A stretch of DNA of 64,000 bases from Cacajao melanocephalus (taxonomy: Eukaryota; Chordata; Mammalia; Primates; Pitheciidae), in assembly GCA_963573385.1 (NCBI GenBank), contig CAUYLG010026806.1, forward strand, positions 38,480 to 102,479, written 5' to 3'. Below the pieces are notes generated by a model. The model searched no databases. It had not been told where the DNA came from and saw only the letters and a list, made by a program, of their open reading frames with translations. Each line of letters begins with the position of its first letter. The stretch's first letter is position 1. A program made the translations under genes and the position numbers. Shown here piece by piece: positions 1 to 12,885 of this stretch.

Positions 1-47
1 CACACATATCTTCATATGTATGCTACCAAATACAAGCATGCTTATAA

Positions 48-436
<389 letters not shown>

Positions 437-452
437 AAGAGTCTTTAAAGTA

Positions 453-520
453 GGTATCATTATTATCCCTGTATTACAATGGAGAAAAATGAGGCACAGA
501 GAAGTTATGTAATAGCTAAA
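453..520 (-). repeat. MIR fragment
   Basis: Reverse of the MIR core (ATTATCCCTGTATTAC, then GAGGCACAGAGAAG), ancient mammalian SINE. Confidence 0.6.
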
Positions 521-539
521 AGGTAATTATAAGTTATGG

Positions 540-2610
540 AAATAAATAAGTACCTATAATAAATGAAAGTATACTAAATCTGTTAGATGAACTATGACAA
601 AACCCACAAAGTCAGGTTTATGATGTTTACAATATACATTAAAACATAATGATACAGAAGGTTGAAATAAAATGGCAAGAAAATATGTACCAGGAAAGTC
701 CTAATGAAAAGAAATTATAAGGCACAAAACTCAAATTACTTCTAGAAATGAAGACAATAATATCATGATGATAAGAGTAGTAATTCATGAGGAAGCTATA
801 GTAACTCCAAATTTGTATGCTACTAATAATATAGTGTCAAATACATAAAGCAAAACCTGACAGAACTATGAGGAAAAATAGACAAACCAACAATTATAGT
901 AGTATATTTTAACACAGTTCTCTCAGAAAATGAAAGAGCAAGAAGATAAAAATTATTAAGAGTATAGAAGATTTTAAAAGTCTAATAAGTAAGTTTGACT
1001 TAGTGGACATATAGAGAGTATTTCAGCTGTACAGAGACATTTTTATCAAGCACATATGTTATTATTTTATGGCCCCACATGTAGTGGAAGGACTGTTATA
1101 TAGATCACATTATCTGAACACAGTATGATTCGGTTAGAAATTGATCACTTTTTTGTTAATTATCTTAATTTTTTATAATTATAAAATTCTCATGTATTTG
1201 GAAATTAGGTAACACGTACAGGTAACTCACAGTTGAAATAAGAAACCACCATGGAAAGTAGGAAATATTGAAAATGGACAATAATAAAAGTAATGTCAAA
1301 ACCTGTGTGATTCATATAAGTCCGTATTTAGAGGCAGAATTTATAAACTCAAATGCTTGTAATTAAAAGAGGAAAGAGTGAAAGTTAATGAGCTAAACAC
1401 CATCCCCAGGACCTGAAAATGATGGCAGTAGAGGTCAAAGAAAAGAAGATATAATAAAGATGAGATCATAAAATAATAAAATAGAAAAGAAACACATAAT
1501 AGCAAAAAGCCAAAGGTTATTTACCGAAAAAGCTGATAAAAATAGAGAAACCTCTGACTAGATTAATAAGGAAAAAAGAAATGACACAAATTATCACATT
1601 ACTAGTAAAAGGGACATCAGATCCTGCAGACAATGATACAAGGATATTATAAATGTAAGAGGAAATTATGAAGAACTTTATGTCAATAAACTTGAAAAAT
1701 ATAAATTTTCTAGAATAATAAAATTTATGATAATAGACTGTATAATCCTAAAGCCAGTAAAGAAATCAAATCAAGGTAAAAATCTTTCCAAGAAGAAAAC
1801 AGTAGGCCCAGATAGTTTTTAGTCTAATAAACATTTAAGGAAAAAAAAATTGTAATGATGCACAAAATATTTCTAAATGTAGAAAAAGAGTAAACACTCA
1901 AATATTTGTATGAGGTTAGCATAATCTTAATACCAAAATCTGACGAAGCAACATGAGAAATTTCAGGCTAAATCAAGCACCATTTAAATGCAAAACTTCT
2001 AAATCTTAACAGATTAAATGATATGTGAAAAAAGATAGTGTATCATGATCAAGATGCCTTCATTCGGAGAATGCAAGGTTGGTTTCACATTTTAAAAGCT
2101 ATTAATGAACTCATTCCACTAACAAATTAGAAGAATCATATGGTGATCATATTAAAAGCTTTTCATAAAAATCAACATTCTTTCATGATTAAAAACTACC
2201 CAAAACTAAAAAGAACTCTAAGCAAGCTAGGTCTATAAGATAATTTCCTTAACCTGATAAAAGACTGCCTATAAAAACTATATACAGCAAGCTTTATTCT
2301 CATTGTTGAGGCAGGAATAAGACAAGGATGCTCATTATCTTCACTTTAGTCAACATTGTATGAGAGGTCCATGCTAGTACGGAAAGGCAAAGAAAATCTA
2401 GAAACCAAGAAACAAAACTCCTGTATACATTATATCAATAACAAACTAAAGAATCATTAGATTTATTAGAATTTTAAAGTATTCAGCAAGGTTCTTGTAT
2501 ACAAAATCAGTGTACAAAAATCTACAACACTACTTCACCATAGCAACAAACATCTAGAAAATAAGATTATAAAAGTTATTATTCTTAGAAATACAAAAAT
2601 ATAAAGAACC
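540..2610 (+). mobile_element. Old L1 (L1M type) ORF2 remnant, sense
   Basis: A-rich sequence recognisable as L1 ORF2 by segments before and within the reverse transcriptase (for example GAGGTTAGCATAATCTTAAT and AGACAAGGATGCTCATTATC). Many indels and stops; no usable ORF remains. Confidence 0.8.
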
Positions 2611-2614
2611 TGTG

Positions 2615-3094
2615 GTAGGAAGAATAACAGCATCTGAAAAATGTCTACATCCAATTCCCAGAACCTATGAATATATCGAGTTGCATGGTAAAGAGGAATA
2701 ATGAATGCAGATAAAATTAATGTTGCCAATCATCTGGTCTTAGGCAGATTATCAAGGTAGATGTAATATAATCATGAGAATTCTTAAAAGGGAAAGAGGG
2801 AGGCAAAGGAGAGAGAGATGGCAGCAAGAGAACTTAGCTCAATGTTGTCAATTTTGAAGATCGAGTAAGGGTCAAGAGCTGAGGAATGCCTCAAACTTCA
2901 GAAGCTGGAAAAGGCAAAGAAACATGTTCTCTAGAAACTCCGTAGGGAATGCAGCCCTGCTGACACCTTTATTTCTGCCCAGTGAGACTCATTTCAGACT
3001 TCATCCTTCCAGGACTGTAAGATAATGAATTTGTGTTGTTTTAAGCCACTAAGTTTGTGGTAATTTGTTACAACCTCAATAGGAAACTAATACA
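2615..3094 (+). mobile_element. MLT1-type MaLR solo LTR inside L1
   Basis: Ends with the MLT1 signature GTTTTAAGCCACTAAGTTTG, then a TTTGTTACAACC stretch and the terminal ACTAATACA. L1 sequence resumes on the right in the same orientation, so this LTR probably inserted into the L1. Confidence 0.75.
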
Positions 3095-4450
3095 GCAACC
3101 AAGAATAAATCTTTCCTTTGATATCCAAGACCTTTATGGAGAAAGTTATAAAAATTTATTGCAGGACATTAAAGAAGATCTAAATAAATGGGTTGGAAGA
3201 CTCCTTCTCATAAAAATGTAAATTCTTGCTAAATTGATCTACAAATTCAATACAACACCAATAAAAATCTTGACTTTTTTTTTTTTTGGTGGAACTTGGC
3301 AAGCTGATTCTAAAATTTATATAGAAATGCAAAGGTCCAACAATAGCTAACATACTCTCGAAGAATAAATCAAAATGTATTCTTATCCTAAAGCAATTAG
3401 ATGTGTGGAATAGACAAGTGGACCAATGTGGAGCCCAGAAATGGACCATGCGTATATGAAGACTCAATGCATGACATATCGCTACCACATACCCGTGGAA
3501 AAAAGATGTGCAATTCCTTAAATAGTGCTGGAGAAATGAGTAACCATAGGGAAAAAGGGATGTTGTCCCCTACTGCACACCATATGAAAAATGTACGTAT
3601 TCTAGGTAAATACGTGAACATGAAAACCAAAGTTTAAAGCATCTAGAAGACATTATAGATATCTTTCTTATCTTGGCATAGGGAATGGGTATCCTAAAGA
3701 AGACCCAAAAAGCACTAGCCATAAAAAATGATAAATACAACCATATGAAAGTTAAGAAGGTTTGTTCATCAAAATTTACCATAAAGAGAATGGAGCAACG
3801 AATCACAAATGGAGAAACATGAGGAGGGTCTGACACTGAGAATATTCAGCCTGGCAAGGATATGCCACTTATCTTCAGAATCCATGGGGCAGAGCAAGTT
3901 ACATGACTCTGACCGACTGCAAATGGGTCGTATGTCCCATAGGAGGAGGAGAGAATGTGATATAGTGAACATTGTAAGTCTCTACCACTTCTAGTAAAGT
4001 TGAGCTAGTCATAGGCTATAACCCAGTAATTCCACTACCACGTACAAACCCAAAGTCTTGTGCAGCATATGTTCCAGAATGTTTATAGCATAATTGCTAA
4101 TAATAGAAAAAAATGACAAAGTCCATATGTCATATTAAGACTGGAATGGATACACTATGGCATATTCTATAGAATAATACTACAAAATGGTGAATATGCA
4201 ACAACATGAATGTGTCTCAAACATATAATGTTGAAGGAACAAAGCAGGGAATAGAAGAATACATGCAGTATGACTCCAATTAAATGCAGTTCTAAAAGCA
4301 AATCAATGTGTTTATTAAGAATATATACACAAGTGGAAACACACAAGCAAATGATAAAGACCAAAAGTAAGTAACACAAAATTTAGCATACCGATTCCCT
4401 CTGGAGGAAAGAAAAATGGGATTTGTGAGGAGCAAAGAAAGGGCTTTAGA
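3095..4450 (+). mobile_element. Old L1 remnant continuing, sense
   Basis: A-rich L1M-like ORF2 to 3' part, for example TTCAATACAACACCAATAAA and AATGTGTCTCAAACATATAA. No intact frame. A short pure T run interrupts it at ~3277. Confidence 0.7.
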
Positions 4451-5930
4451 AATTAGGAAACACTCCATTTCTTCACCTGCACAGTGGAAACTTAATGCTA
4501 GGTCTCTGTCCAAAAAGTGAGATATGCAATTCAGGTCATGATAGTTGTCAAAGACATGGCTTTTGGTTAAGAAAAAAAGAGAAAGAGTTTTAAGATCCTT
4601 TGGCACTGAGCCAGCAAACCAATAAAGAATTCTTCCTTCCTTCCACCTTTAGAATTTAGTTTGCCATTTCAAACCTGCTGATTAATCACAGTGTGCTCCT
4701 GGCACCTGCCCAAGCCAGCTCCTCTGTGAGTGGGTGAAGCTGCAGCCCTCAGGCAGGAGCGCCATTAGCACCACGGACAGCGACCTGCTAGCACTAGGGA
4801 GACAAGCCTTGTAAGGAACTCAGAGAGTTGCACAAGGGCAGAAGTCTAATTTAAAGTCTTGGCCCAGGCCCCCAACAAGCTGGTGGCAGAGCATGAAACA
4901 GAATCAAGGTCTCCTGATACCTAATTCAGTGCTTGCTGTGTTCCGCCTGGCTTTGAATAAATGGACTGGAACTCTTCCATAACCAGGAAGTCACCAGAAA
5001 ACATGGGAGGCTTCCCTGTCTGCCATTGAAAGCTTGGGCTTCGCCTCTAGTCTCATTTGGGTTTAGATCTGGACTATGCCCTTTAGCTCTGGACTCTGCC
5101 CTTGCCATCTGAATGTCCTGGGAAGTCACTGCACCTCTCCAAGTGTTGATACCATCACCTCCCTACAGAGTTTCTCCCTACAGAGGATTCTGTGATATAT
5201 ATATATCTTCATGCTCAGGATAGGGACTTGTGCACTGCTGCTCACTTCAAAAACAGGAAAATTCCCTTAGCCTTTCCCACAGTGTATTTCAAATCAGAAG
5301 GGAAAGGAATTGGCTTTATGGGATGTATTAAAGATGCTGAAACAATATTATTGTTTAGAGCCTGCTTTGGAAATAAACCCAGTAAAATTTCCATATAAAA
5401 TCTTGGCATTTCCTAAAAGGCTCCATTGGATGTCTTAGATCTCCCCAGTCTTGTTAATTTGAGCTCATCAATGCACTAGTGACCATTGCCTAATATCTGC
5501 TTACTTCTGTCATGCCAAAAGATGCTGGGAGAAGAGGGGTGGCAATATCCTACAAAGTGTCCCCAGGGCCAGGGGTCCTCAACCACACAGTGCATTCCCA
5601 GAATAAACCTAATAGGGTAATGTATTATGTTTTTGAGATGTTACTGGAGTCTATTAATGTTTGGTAGCACTTTATTTAGAAACTTTTAAGGTATATTCAC
5701 AAATGCCATTCATGTGTGGTTTCTATTATCTCGTATTACCTGTACTAAAGTTACTCAAGATGCATGGACTGAATAAGGGAGTCTCTCTTCTATCTTTTTC
5801 TATGGCTCAAAATAGCTTAAACAGCATTGAAATGATTTGTTCTTTAGAAATTAGGTAAAACTCAGCCGTAAGCCTGTCTGATTCTGCTGCCTTTCACTGA
5901 TAGCTCTCCGGTCATCTTCTCCAAATGGTA
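4451..5930. other. Mostly unique intergenic DNA
   Basis: No gene or clear repeat is recognised. GC content rises locally around 4,680-5,130, where the RE1 motif sits. Confidence 0.5.
4764..4784 (+). promoter_or_regulatory. REST/NRSF (RE1) motif
   Basis: TTAGCACCACGGACAG at 4765-4780 fits every position of the RE1 consensus TYAGMRCCNNRGMSAG, and the next CG also matches the canonical 21-mer. REST silences neuronal genes outside neurons. The site is ~17.2 kb upstream of the brain-expressed KCNK9 start, in unique DNA between L1-rich blocks. Target gene is inference. Confidence 0.75.
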
Positions 5931-6672
5931 ATTGGTCTGTTAGAATTTTCTTTTTCTTTTTTTTTTCTTGAATGGATTTTGGTAACTTACTTTTACTAGA
6001 AAATCATCCATTTCCTTGAGGTTTCAATTTGTTATCACAGAGTTGCATATAATATTCTCTCATAATTATTTTTTATCTCCCCTGTATCAGTAGTTATATT
6101 GGTTATATCTGCCTTCTCATTCCTAATCTTGTCTAATTCCAGTCTCTCTCTTTCTTCATTCTCCATAATTGGACTCACGAGAGTGTTTCTATTTTATCAG
6201 CCATTTCAAAGAACCAGCTTTTGCGTTTGCTTATTCTTTACACTATTTTTTAATTTTCTATTTCATCAATTTCAGTTCTTTGTGAATTCCCTGTTTCTTG
6301 TTTCTTTTATTGTTTCTTTTCCTTTCTTCAGATAAGTAGTAAAATCATGTTATGTTTAGTCTTTTTTCCTCTTCTAATAAAGGCATTTAAGGCTGGCTGT
6401 TTCTAAACAGTCTTAACTTCACTCCCTATCTTTTAATAGAAAACATTCTCTTTTTCTTTGTTTTCCAAGTAGGATTTGCTTTTCTCTCCCATCCAAGGAT
6501 TATGGAGGGATATTTTAAATTTTTAAGTAAAGCGTTTTTCTGGTTTTGTTCCCTTTTAATTATTTAATTCTACTCCTACAGGATATGGCCAGAGCATGTG
6601 GCCTGTGCAAAACTTTGTTCATGTGTCCTTGAATTTGATAAAATGTTCTTTAGTTTCTATAATATACTGATT
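5930..6672 (-). mobile_element. Old L1 (L1M) ORF2 remnant, antisense
   Basis: T-rich strand with antisense ORF2 hallmarks such as CAAAGAACCAGCTTTTGCG and ATTTCATCAATTTCAGTTC. Highly diverged. Confidence 0.75.
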
Positions 6673-6673
6673 T

Positions 6674-6812
6674 TTAGCCAGGGGTAGTGTGGCATGCACC
6701 TGTAGTCCCAACTACGCAGGAGGCTGAGGCAGGAGAATCGCTTGAGTGGTTTGGAGGAGTTTGAGACCAGCCTACGTACCACAGTGAGACACCATCTCTA
6801 AACAAACAAAAT
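6674..6812 (+). mobile_element. Alu monomer (FLAM-like)
   Basis: Single left-arm-like Alu unit from AGCCAGGGGTAGTGTGGC to the short A-rich tail AAACAAACAAAA. It is embedded in antisense L1. Confidence 0.75.
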
Positions 6813-7330
6813 ATTCTCTCTAGTGTATATCCTGTGGATATTCACATCTATTTGTTGCATTTTTCAATTCTGATGCCATTCTTTGAAGCTGGTTGTTTTG
6901 CAAAATTTTAAATGTACAGAAAAGCAGAGAAGCAAGTATAATGAACACCATATACATTGCAAAGATCCAATAACTGTGCATATGTTGCACTATTGTTTTT
7001 CACTGAGGTATTAAAAGTAAAAGCCTTCATGGACCCTCACTCCTAGATGCTTAAGTATCTGTCTTTAATAACAAAGGGCACTTCCCCACGTAACCATATT
7101 ATTATTGCACATGAGAAAAGAACAACAATGTCCTCTGGCCTTCTAAAACTCTACTCATGTTCAAATTTCCCTAATTGTTCCTAAAATGCCCTTTTAAATC
7201 TGATTTGTTCAAACTAGGATTCAATCAACAGGCATGTGATACAGCACACCGCTGCTTCCCTGTCTAGTATTTTTTGTCCATTTCTGATAGAAGTGTGCAG
7301 TTATGGATATATATTGCTTCATTACATAAT
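6813..7330. mobile_element. L1M remnant, including a 3'-end-like part
   Basis: Begins as antisense L1 ORF2, then from ~6,895 resembles the L1ME-type 3' region (GTATAATGAACACCATATAC, then GTTCAAATTTCCCTAATTG). Orientation of the second part is uncertain. Confidence 0.55.
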
Positions 7331-7340
7331 GCTTTCTTTG

Positions 7341-7607
7341 TTTATTTTTGAGACAGAGCCTCACTCTTGTCACCCGGGATGGAGTGCGGTGGTGCAATCT
7401 CGGCTCACTGCAACCTCTACCTTCCAGGTTCAAGCGGTTCTCCTTGAACCTCAGCCTCCCGAGTAGCTGGGACTATAGGTGCCCACCACCACGCCTGGCT
7501 AATTTTTGTATTTTTAGTGGAGATGGGGTTTCACCATGTTGGCCAGGCTGGTCTCGAACTCCTGACCACAGGAGTGTGGTCACTCCTGGGCCTCCCATAG
7601 TGCTGGG
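7341..7607 (-). mobile_element. 5'-truncated Alu, antisense
   Basis: Starts at TTTATTTTTGAGACAGAG and stops at TGCTGGG, lacking the ~30 bases of the Alu 5' end. A 17-bp direct repeat (7315-7331 and 7608-7624, one mismatch) flanks it, so the truncation occurred at insertion. Confidence 0.93.
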
Positions 7608-7624
7608 TGCTTCATTATATAATG

Positions 7625-8060
7625 TTCTAATTAATCACATTTAAATATTTCTTAATGCTTTTGAGATATTGATCAGTCTTACTTTATTTTCATTTACTTT
7701 ATTCCTGCAAAAATTTCCTAGCCATTTATTTTAAATATTTAAAAATGATTTTGTTTTCAGCATATTTCAAATTTATGGCTTATTATTATCTTTTTTTTTT
7801 TGGATATTTTGCTTGTTGAACCCAATATGGCAGTGTTTGTCTTGTAATAGGAGAATTCACTTCTTTTGCATTTATAGTTATTAATTCATTGATAAATGTA
7901 ATTCCCACAATATTCTTATGTTGATTTTTGCCATTTTGTGCCCTTTCTCTTTCTCTCGTTTTCTGTAGTCTGATTAAGTTGTTCTTCCTTCCATTTCTTC
8001 CCCTGTGTTAATTTGGAAGTCCCTACCATATCCTCCCATTGCTCTCAGGGGCACCTCCTT
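7625..8060 (-). mobile_element. Old L1 remnant, antisense
   Basis: Antisense L1 ORF2 3' part, for example TGGCAGTGTTTGTCTTGTAA and TTGCATTTATAGTTATTAA. Confidence 0.65.
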
Positions 8061-9485
8061 TTCCGGCTTATATAACCAGGCACAGATTTCTCTCCTATTA
8101 GCTGAAAACGACATGCCACCTCTCTCACACAACGAGATGTTCTATTTCTTCCATGATTATTCTATTTTGGTCTAAAAAAGTGTCACTTCTAGAGTTCTTT
8201 TATTTTCTTCCTTTCCTCTCCCCCTCAAGGATGAGACTCTGGAAAACGTCTAACTTCCCCTCCCCTCAGCTCCTAGAGGTTGCTGAGCTATAGCTTTTCT
8301 AAAGAGCCTATCATTAGAATTTCCCCTTCCAGTCTGGACCTCCTATTTCAGCAGCCCTTACTCAGCACTTCCGCTGTGCAGTCTGAGATAGGTCTATCCT
8401 TATTCATTTTGATTTAATTTATTCACATATCAAGGTCTGCTGCTCACCACTGTGTCTTTCCCCTTTCATCTCTCTTCATTTCGTGGCCTCTCCTGTCTCA
8501 TTTGTTCTTGGGTTTGAGTCTTCTCCCGAGTCATTTCCTCAGCTGGAAGATGTGGGTGATTCAGGTGGCACACTGTCTCATTTGCCTTCCCAGGTGAGGG
8601 AGAGCTTGCCTGGGCACAGGAGTCTCGGGTCAAAGTCTTTGCTAGGTGGGAAGCCAAACTGCACTCCCTAGGCATGACCATGTGACATGTTGCAGCCAGG
8701 AAATGAGATTGGAAGTGATGTAGGACATTTCTGGGCAGAAGCTTCCAAAACCATTGTAGCATTTGTCACATTCCCTTTCCCTGGCAGGGATCATGAGGCT
8801 GTTATCAGGGGAGCCTGGCCTGTCTGGGAGGAACCCCAGGGAACAGAGTCACCTGCAAAGCCACCTGTTGACTCACACGAGCAGGAAATAAGCCTTTGCT
8901 ATTTTAAGCCATTGATTTTTAATTTCCTGAAATCTTTTGTTACTGTCGCGTAATCTATCTCATCCCGATTGACTGAGAAACCAGTAGGATATGGATGCCC
9001 TTTCTCTAGGTGTAACTGTTCTTCTCCTGTCTGGCTGTCAGCCCCTTAGATGCTATAATTTTTCTTTGTCAGCTCTTGAGGGCTCAGGCCTGATTGCCAA
9101 ATGCCTCGGGGTAAAGATGGTTGAGATGCAGTTGAACCCAGTAGAGAGAAATTGATTAGGGAGGAGGCCTGTGAGAGAAAATGGAGAGGGGTTGGGAGAC
9201 TGGAGAAATCTCACATCAGGGTGTAGGCCCGGCCCCGGGTGACGACAGAGGGAAAGATGAAGGAAGCCATGGTCCCCAGCACCTGGCCTTGAGTCTTCTT
9301 CCTGCATACTTTCCATGATGCCAGAAGAGATGGCAAAGCCATAGCAGAGATGACTACTGGGTTGGCTGTAAGTCAGGATGGCCAATGACACAAGGGGGTA
9401 GGGGAAGAGGATGTGTTTGGAGCTGACCTCGGGGCCTTGTTGCCGAAGATGAACCATGAACATGATGATGCCAACGTGAACATAT
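8061..9485. other. Unique intergenic DNA
   Basis: No recognisable gene or repeat. A 158-codon minus ORF (9053-9529) is present but has no familiar domain and runs into an L2 fragment. Confidence 0.5.
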
Positions 9486-9612
9486 GCTGTCGGCAACGTG
9501 AGCTCCCAGGGGGCAGGGATTGTGCCCACCTCACCTTTGTACCATCAGTATCTGGACCAGGAGTTGGCCAAATAGATGCTTAACAGATGTTTGTGTCAAG
9601 CAAGAATGAACA
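9486..9612 (+). repeat. L2 3'-end fragment
   Basis: GGGGGCAGGGATTGTGCCC followed by AATAGATGCTTAACAGATG and a GAATGAA end, the L2 3' terminus pattern. Confidence 0.6.
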
Positions 9613-11193
9613 TGTGTATCTCTCCTCTGGTCCTGAGGCTGTTGGACTCTAAGGTCTAGTCTGGGAGAGGTAGGACTCTGGAGTGGAAGCACCAAGGAGA
9701 GGAAGCACCTGGACCAGAATCAGAGAACTTCACTCTAGGCGAAGCCTCCCCTTCCATTTCTCCCATCTGTCTGACCACCTGCTCACTTTGCCTTCTACTG
9801 GGGGAGTTCCCCTGCTTCTCCCCACTTCCCCCTCTTCCTCTCTGATGCCTTGACTCTCCTGCTACCACCTTTGCCTGGCTGGGTTTGGAGTCCCCAGGAC
9901 TGCTGGTATATGGGAGTCACTGGTACCTCTGCGTCAGGAGAAGCAACAGTGGCTTGCTACAGAGCGATGTTCAAGGCTAAGGACAGAGGCAAAAAGGAAC
10001 AGCTACATCCAATCAGTGCCTGTGCCAGGCTCTCTGCCAAGACGAAAACATGCACCCATCCCCACTTCAGGACAGGAAAAGCAACACTCAGACGAGCAAA
10101 GTGACCAACCCACAGCCAAACAGCAGGTACACAGTGGAGTCAGGATTCCAACCTAGGACCATCTGACTCAAGGCCCACTCTTTTGTGCTCTCCTGAGTCA
10201 AGGTCAGAGATAGCGAGTGAAGCATATGGCTCACAATATAGATTTCCATCCACACCCGCCCCGCCTGATTAGCAAGGAGACTTCATTACATCCATTCTGC
10301 AAGGGGAAAACCTGAAGCTGTGAGTTCAGGGCCCTCACCCAGGACATCTTGGTACTTGGGCCAAGATCTGAATCAGGTCTGCCCAAGGGCACAGCCTGAG
10401 TTCTTGACCAATATCGCCTCCCTCCTTGCAAAAGGTGTTCTTTCCAGCCACCTCCTCCCTCAAGCATGGCGGTCCTGAAGTGCTCATGCTCACATTGGCT
10501 TTGATGTGGGAATATTCACCAGTGCTGCCTCGGGGCTACCAAGTTGTCACTACCCAGGAGAGACCAGCCTGATGCTTCCTGACATTCCATTCTCTGACCT
10601 TATGCTCAGGCAGTTCTCCTGGCCCTCTCTAGGTACCTCCAGAGCCGTATCAGAGCCAGCCAGGATCAGATAGAACGTGGCTTGCCCAGGGAGGCCGGGC
10701 TGGCTGTGTGGGCTTCTGCTCTCTGACACATCCCAAACCAGCTCTGTGGCCTCCAGCAGAGCCCTGTGCTCAATAGACACAGGAATCTCTGCCTGGTCCC
10801 ATCCTGGGCTGCACTGTGGGAACATGGGAAATGTCCAAAAACAGGAGGACCCCTCGAGATGAGCTTCCTGGGGAGGATGATGGTTCAACAGAGTCTCTCA
10901 GTTGGGCTGGTGGGAGCACCAGTGTTCTTGTTCCTATCAGGGGCCTCCTTGGACATCTTCCCTGGCACACTCCATTGCCTCTGCATTGCCATGGCTTCCC
11001 CGAACTCAGCTCTTGACTTGGGGGTATGAAGTCAGTGTTTCCTGAAGCTGGTCCCCCCAACCTGCTGAAATGGTGCTGCCAGACTTCCCCAGAGGCAAAA
11101 TCCTTAGGCATTGGAGTTGTTTTTAAATGTATACTTTACTTTTTAAATTTTTTTTGCAAAAAATGATTTTGTGATCAAAAATAGAAAGGGTAG
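9613..11193. other. Unique intergenic DNA with one MIR
   Basis: No gene is recognised; the MIR is listed separately. Antisense and sense ORFs near 10,550-11,110 overlap each other and show no domain. Confidence 0.5.
10060..10200 (-). repeat. MIR fragment
   Basis: Reverse MIR order: AAAGTGACCAACCCACAGCC, GGATTCCAACCTAGGACC, then the CTGACTC end. Confidence 0.65.
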
Positions 11194-11498
<305 letters not shown>

Positions 11499-12135
11499 GG
11501 GGTAACATGATTTTTTAAAAAGGGTCCATGACTCAACCTGCCACCCACCATTAAAGAGATTTTCAAGCATTGGAGTGGCGATGGGAGAGATCTGGAGAAA
11601 TGGGGACACTTGCTGGTGCTAAAAGATCACATTGTGTCTGCCAGGCCTGTCCCAAGGCCCTGGGAGCCAGTTGGTGTCAGAAGCAGCTGTGGGAGCTTCA
11701 CCAAACTTACCCCAGCAGCCTCTGGTCCCTGTGAGTGGACCTTGACACCGTGGAGGTGGTCAGGGTGGCAAGGAAGGCTCAGCGGTGGCCTCTGGGAGAC
11801 ATGACCTGAACCATGCACGTCATAACCTGCACGTGTTTACAGTCATCAGTGATGGCGTCGTGATTGCTTCAATTGGCCACCCATTTCTTGAGGGTCTTTC
11901 CCCCTCCAGAGTCAGAAATACTATCAGAGAGCTCCCTAGGTCCGAGGTCCCTATGCCCCAGATGCCAGCAGGGATGTGGGTGCTGAGACTCCACACCCAT
12001 CCCACAAGGCGCCTCAGCTCCCTTCTCTGCACGAAGCAGAGTGCGTTTCTGTGAATGCGCAAGGGAAGTCCAGTCCTGCCTGTGCCTTCAGGGACCATTG
12101 CGGTCTGGCCCTGCCTCCTGTCCTCCTTGGGGCCA
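11499..12135. other. Unique intergenic DNA
   Basis: Nothing recognised. Confidence 0.5.
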
Positions 12136-12570
12136 AGGAGGGCTGACCTCTGATGTTATTTGTGCCTCTTTTCCTGGCTGCCCACACCCTAGCCATGTCA
12201 GCCACCTTGCTCTTCCACAAACATGCCAAGCTCTTCCGCTCTCAGGGTCTTTGCATCCACTGTCCCCTCTGTCTGGATGCCCTCCCTCTGGGTCCACAAA
12301 TGTCATTCAGGCCTCAGCTCAAATGCTGTCTCCTTGGGGACTCTTTCCCAACCGATGCATCCTGAAGCGCTCCCCCTACACCACACACTGCCTCCTAATC
12401 ATTGCCTTCTGTTTGATCATCTCCCTGCAATCATCCTCTCAGCTTATCCTGCTGGTTCACTGGCTTGTTGCCCATCTATGTCATTAGCATATCTGCTCCA
12501 TGTGAGAAGGGACCTTGCCAGTTTCGCTGCCTGGTCCCAGTACCCCTTGTAGCTACCAGTGGGAAGAACC
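12136..12570 (+). repeat. L2 3'-region fragment
   Basis: Carries the L2 series CCAAGCTCTTCCGCTCTCAG, CAGCTCAAATGCTGTCTCCTT and TGTGAGAAGGGACCTTG in order. ORFs here are accidental readings of L2. Confidence 0.8.
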
Positions 12571-12654
12571 AGGTTTCTGAGCTGCATCAGGCTCCCTGGG
12601 GAACTCAGGATGGCCTGGGCCTGGGCTCGGGGGACCCAGGAGGTGTGTAGTGTT

Positions 12655-12775
12655 CCCTTATACAGACAGTTAGCTCCATGACCTCGGGCACATCCCTGGA
12701 CTTCTCTGTGCCAGAGTCTCCTCATTTGTCAAATGTGGAAGAGGCCTAATTGCCAACCTGCCTCCTTGCCCTATG
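12655..12775 (+). repeat. MIR fragment
   Basis: CATGACCTCGGGCACATCCC, then TCTCCTCATTTGTCAAATG, the MIR core. Confidence 0.7.
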
Positions 12776-12794
12776 GGAAGGGACTTAAACCTGG

Positions 12795-12885
12795 ATGAGC
12801 ACCTGCTGTGAGCCAGACACATCCCAGAGGCATCCCTTGCGTTGGCTCAATGCTCACAGCAACTGTATGAGCCACCTGGGGACCA
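12795..12885 (-). repeat. MIR-like fragment
   Basis: GAGCACCTGCTGTGAGCCAG and CTCACAGCAACTGTATGAG resemble the reverse of the MIR 3' part. Confidence 0.5.

Noticed and set aside
9053..9529. 158-codon minus-strand ORF
   Set aside because: Starts in an L2 3' end, and no family similarity or conserved motif is recognised.
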